Source of the DNA: Calliopsis andreniformis
Lineage: Eukaryota; Arthropoda; Insecta; Hymenoptera; Andrenidae
Reading direction: 5' to 3'
Length of the DNA stretch: 64,000 bases
Assembly (NCBI RefSeq): GCF_051401765.1
Contig: NW_027480506.1
Span: 744,001 to 808,000, forward strand
Notes under the pieces: generated by a model
What the model was told of the DNA's origin: nothing
The model's database searches: none
Seen by the model: the letters and a program-made list of their open reading frames with translations, nothing else
Translations under genes and position numbers: made by a program
In this document: piece after piece, positions 61,271-64,000 of the stretch
How positions within the stretch are numbered: position 1 is the stretch's first letter
Layout of the letters: the number at the start of each line of letters is the position of its first letter

Positions 61271-63217
61271 GATTGAGGATTGAAGATTGAAGATTGAATA
61301 TTGAGGATTGAAGATTGAGGATTGAGTATTGAGGATTGAGGATTGAGTATTGAGGATTGAGGATTGAGTATTGAAGATTGAGGATTGATGATTGAGGATT
61401 GAGGATTGAGGATTGAGGATTGAAGATTGAATATTGATGATTGAATATTGAGGACTGAGGATTGAGTGTTGTGGATTGAGGACGAGGACTGAGGGTTGAA
61501 TATTGATGTTTTAGGTCTGATGATTAAGGATTGAGGATTGGGAATTGAGGATTGACGAATGAGGATTGAAGATTGAGGTTTGGGTATTGAGGATTGAAGA
61601 ATGGGGATTGAGGATTGAGGATTGAGAATTGAGGATTGAGGAATGAGGATTGAAGATTGAGGTTTGGGCATTGAGGATTGAAGAATGAGGATTGAGGATT
61701 GAGGATTGAGGATTGAGGATTGAGGATTGAGGGTTGAGTATTGAAGATTGAGTATTGATCACTGAGGATTGAGGATTGAGGATTGAGGTTTGAGGATTGA
61801 GGATTGAAGATTGAATGTTGAGGATTGAATATTCAGGATTGAGGATTGCCGATTGAGGATGGAGGATGATGGCTGAGGGTTGAGGATTGAGGTTTGAGGA
61901 CTGAGGAATGAGGATTAAGGGTTGAGAATTGAGGATTGACGATTGAGGATTGAAGATTGAGGATTGGATATTGAGGATTGAAGAATGAGGATTGAGGATT
62001 GAGGACTGAGGATTGAGGAATGAGGATTGAAGGTTGAGGATTGGGTATTGAGGATTGAAGACTGAGGATTGAGGATTGAGGATTGAGGATTGAGGATTGA
62101 GGATTGAGGATTGAAGGTTGAGGATTGGGTATTGAGGATTGAAGAATGAGGATTGAGGATTGATGATAGAGGATTGAGGATTGAGGATTGAGGATTGAGG
62201 ATTGGGGATTGAGGATTGAGCATTGAGGTTTGAGGAGAGAGGGCTGAGGATTGAAGATTGAGTATTGAGGATTGAAGATTGAGGATTGAGGATTGAGGAT
62301 TGAGGATTGAGGATTGAAGATTGTGTATTGAGGATTGAAGATTGAGGATTGAGTATTGAGGAATGAGGATTGAGGACTGAGTATTGAGGATTGAGGATTG
62401 AGTATTGAAGATTAAGGATTGATGATTGAGGACTGGGGATTGAGGATTGAAGATTGAAAATTGATGATTGAATATTGAGGACTGAGGATTGAGGTTTGTG
62501 TATTGACGACGAGGACTGAGAGTTGAATATTGATGTTTGAGGTCTGAGGGTTAAGGATTGAGGATTGAGAATTGAGGATTGAGGATTGAGGATTGAAGAT
62601 TGAGGATTGGGTATTGTGGATTGAAGAATGAGGATTGAGGATTGAGGTTTGAGGATTGAGGATTGCAGATTGAGTATTGAGGATTGAAGATTGAGGATTG
62701 AGGATTGAGGATTGAAGATTGAGGATTGAGGATTGAGGGTCGAGGATTGAGGGTTGAAGATTGAGTATTGAGGATTGAAGATTGAGGACTCAGGATTGAG
62801 TACTGAGGATTGATGGTTGAGGATTGAGGATTGAAGATTGAGAATTGAAGATTGAGTATTGAGGACTGAAGATTGACGATTGAGGATTAAGGATTGACGA
62901 TTGAGGATTGAGGATTGAAGATTCAGTATTGAGGATTGAAGGTTGAGGATTGTGGATTGAGGATCTAGAATTGGAGATTGATTATTGAGGATTGAAGATT
63001 GAGAATTCAGGATTGAGGATTGAGCATTGAGAATTGAGGATGAGGACTAAGGGTTGAGGATTGAGGGTTGTGAAATGAGGATTGGGGATTGAGGATTGAG
63101 GATTGAGGATTGAGGATTGAGGATTGAGGATTGAGTATTGAAGATTGAGTATTGATCACTGAGGATTTAGGATTGAGGATTGAGGTTTGAGGATTGAGGA
63201 TTGAAGATTGAATGTTG

Positions 63218-63222
63218 TATGG
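63218..63222 (+). repeat. 5-bp phase-breaking insertion
   Basis: The copy reads GAATGTTGTATGGAGGATTG where the paralogues at 12.13, 22.63, 24.43 and 32.14 kb read GAATGTTGAGGATTG. Five extra bases (TATGG) shift the heptamer phase. I did not see this variant anywhere else. Confidence 0.8.
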
Positions 63223-63359
63223 AGGATTGAATATTCAGGATTGAGGATTGGCGATTGAGGATGGAGGATGAGGGCTGAGGGTTGAGGATTGAGGTTCAGT
63301 ATTGAATCCTGAGAATTCAGGATATTCTATTGAGTATCGAGAATTGAGGATTGATGGTT

Positions 63360-64000
63360 AGTATTGAGGATTGAGGATTGAGGATTGAGGATTGAGGATC
63401 AGGGCTGAGGGTTCAGGATTGAGGTTTGAGGACTGAGGACTGAGGGTTGAGGATTGAGAATTGAGGATTTAGGATTGAGGATTGAAGATTGAGAATTGGG
63501 TATTGAGGATTGAAGAATGAGGATTGAGGATCGAGGATTGAGGATTGAGGAACTAGGATTGAAGGTTGAGGATTGGGTATTGAGGATTCAAGACTGAGGA
63601 TTGAGGATTGAGGATTGAGGATTGAGGATTGAGGATTGAGGAATGAAGGTTGAGGATTGGGTATTGAGGATTGAAGACTGAGGATTGAGGATTGATGATT
63701 GAGGATTGAGGATTGAGGATTGGGGATTGAGGATTGAGCATTGAGGTTTGAGGACAGAGGGCTGAGGATTGAAGATTGAGTATTGAGGATTGAAGATTGA
63801 GGATTGAGGATTGAGGATTGAGGATTGAGGATTGAAGATTGTGTATTGAGGGTTGAAGATTGAGGATTGAGTATTGAGGAATGAGGATTGAGGATTGAGG
63901 AATGAGGACTGAGTATTGAAGATTGAGTATTGATGATTGAGGACTGAGGATTGAGGATTGAAGATTGAATATTGATGATTGAATATTGAGGACTGAGGAT
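63360..64000 (+). repeat. Right-edge segment, copy of 39.8-40.5 kb
   Basis: From the inverted repeat on, landmarks match the second copy of the 35-43.7 kb array at 23,539 bp (63306/39767 and the GGAACTAGG marker). GATCAGGGCTGAGG, GGAACTAGG and GACAGAGGGCTGAGG appear in the same order. The segment is cut by the window end, so the three-copy family continues beyond it. Confidence 0.83.

Larger units (their letters stand above)
59045..63360 (+). repeat. Block A-type copy, right end
   Basis: Matches 8.53-10.19 kb at 50,509 bp (modules 8887/59396, 9174/59683, 9797/60306). After a 573-bp insertion it matches 10.43-12.2 kb at 51,082 then 51,089 bp. Near the inverted repeat (12213/63306) the offset is 51,093 bp, explained by a 5-bp insertion at 63218 and a one-T deletion near 63,295. 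Confidence 0.86.
1..64000 (+). repeat. Heptanucleotide satellite array (GAGGATT)n
   Basis: Every line of the window is built from GAGGATT or a near variant, always in this orientation. Common one-step variants are GAAGATT, GAGTATT, GAGAATT, GAGGACT, GAGGGTT, GAGGTTT, GATGATT, GACGATT and GGGTATT. Single-base deletions such as GAGGATGAGGG and GAGGACGAGG shift the phase. Cytosine is rare on this strand and occurs only in variant units, giving a very strong G-over-C skew. A frequent compound is GGGTATTGAGGATTGAAGAA, seen dozens of times, so an intermediate order of organisation exists between heptamer and kilobase block. No unique DNA, transposon or gene interrupts the array. Long simple satellites of this kind are known from eukaryotic heterochromatin; the chromosomal location and the species are inference or unknown. 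Confidence 0.98.

Noticed and set aside
1..64000. CRISPR array (short repeats with spacers)
   Set aside because: The units are contiguous 7-mers with no unique spacers, no leader and no cas genes.
1..64000. True telomere tract
   Set aside because: No exact TTTAGGG or TTAGGG run was seen, and the array has kilobase-scale segmental duplications with diverged units; only a loose resemblance remains.
1..64000. ATTGG on the plus strand (CCAAT on the minus strand) as promoter boxes
   Set aside because: GGGTATT units follow ATT many times, so the pentamer is expected by chance. Flanks do not fit the full NF-Y consensus and no other promoter element is present.
1..64000. tRNA, rRNA or other structured RNA genes
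   Set aside because: No stretch has the base composition or complementarity needed; with almost no C on one strand, stems cannot form apart from the short inverted repeat.

Overview
The whole 64 kb is one uninterrupted satellite array. On the given strand the unit is the heptamer GAGGATT (TTGAGGA in another rotation), about 9,100 units in all. Every unit keeps the same orientation from the first base to the last. I see no protein gene, RNA gene, transposon, CRISPR array or unique sequence. Many long frames stay open on the minus strand, but they are a by-product of the repeat: 7 is not a multiple of 3, so all three minus frames of the pure array read the same cyclic peptide NPQSSIL and contain no stop, while the plus strand meets TGA in every frame. 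An array of this size and strand purity points to constitutive heterochromatin (pericentromeric, subtelomeric or a heterochromatic arm) of a eukaryote. The sequence alone does not identify the species.

The array has three levels. (1) Heptamers with mostly single-base variants (GAAGATT, GAGTATT, GAGGACT, GAGGGTT, GATGATT, GACGATT, GAGAATT and others); perfect runs are short, the longest noticed being 8 units. (2) Recognisable modules of 50-500 bp carrying rare variants: a TATTCTATT module, an ATCCTGA/TCAGGAT inverted repeat, an ACCATC island and a T6 marker. (3) Long, nearly identical segmental copies, many in tandem, spaced 10,084, 9,504, 3,502, 3,434, 2,392, 1,799, 1,737, 399, 385 and 182 bp apart.

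Layout (boundaries approximate): 1-840 mixed modules; 840-4,300 block L, a paralogue of 44.2-47.9 kb; 4.3-5.8 kb, a paralogue of 51.7-53.3 kb; 5.8-12.5 kb block A; 12.5-15.3 kb mixed, related to 50-51 and 34-35 kb; 15.3-24.8 kb block B, with an internal 1,799-bp tandem duplication; 24.8-32.5 kb block C, 9,504 bp downstream of B; 32.5-35 kb mixed, with 182- and 385-bp tandem duplications; 35.0-43.7 kb a three-copy tandem array; 43.7-44.2 kb mosaic; 44.2-48.8 kb block R, with a 1,737-bp tandem duplication; 48.9-52 kb mosaic; 52.05-59.05 kb a 3,502-bp tandem pair; 59.05-63.4 kb another block-A copy; 63.4-64 kb a copy of 39.8-40.5 kb.

The picture is an old, diverged heptamer satellite repeatedly remodelled by segmental tandem duplication, with block-size indels between copies. 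No genes act together here. The points of interest are the higher-order architecture, the strand asymmetry and a few rare non-heptamer islands. All offsets were read by hand from landmark positions, so they are exact at the landmarks but block edges are good only to tens of bases.
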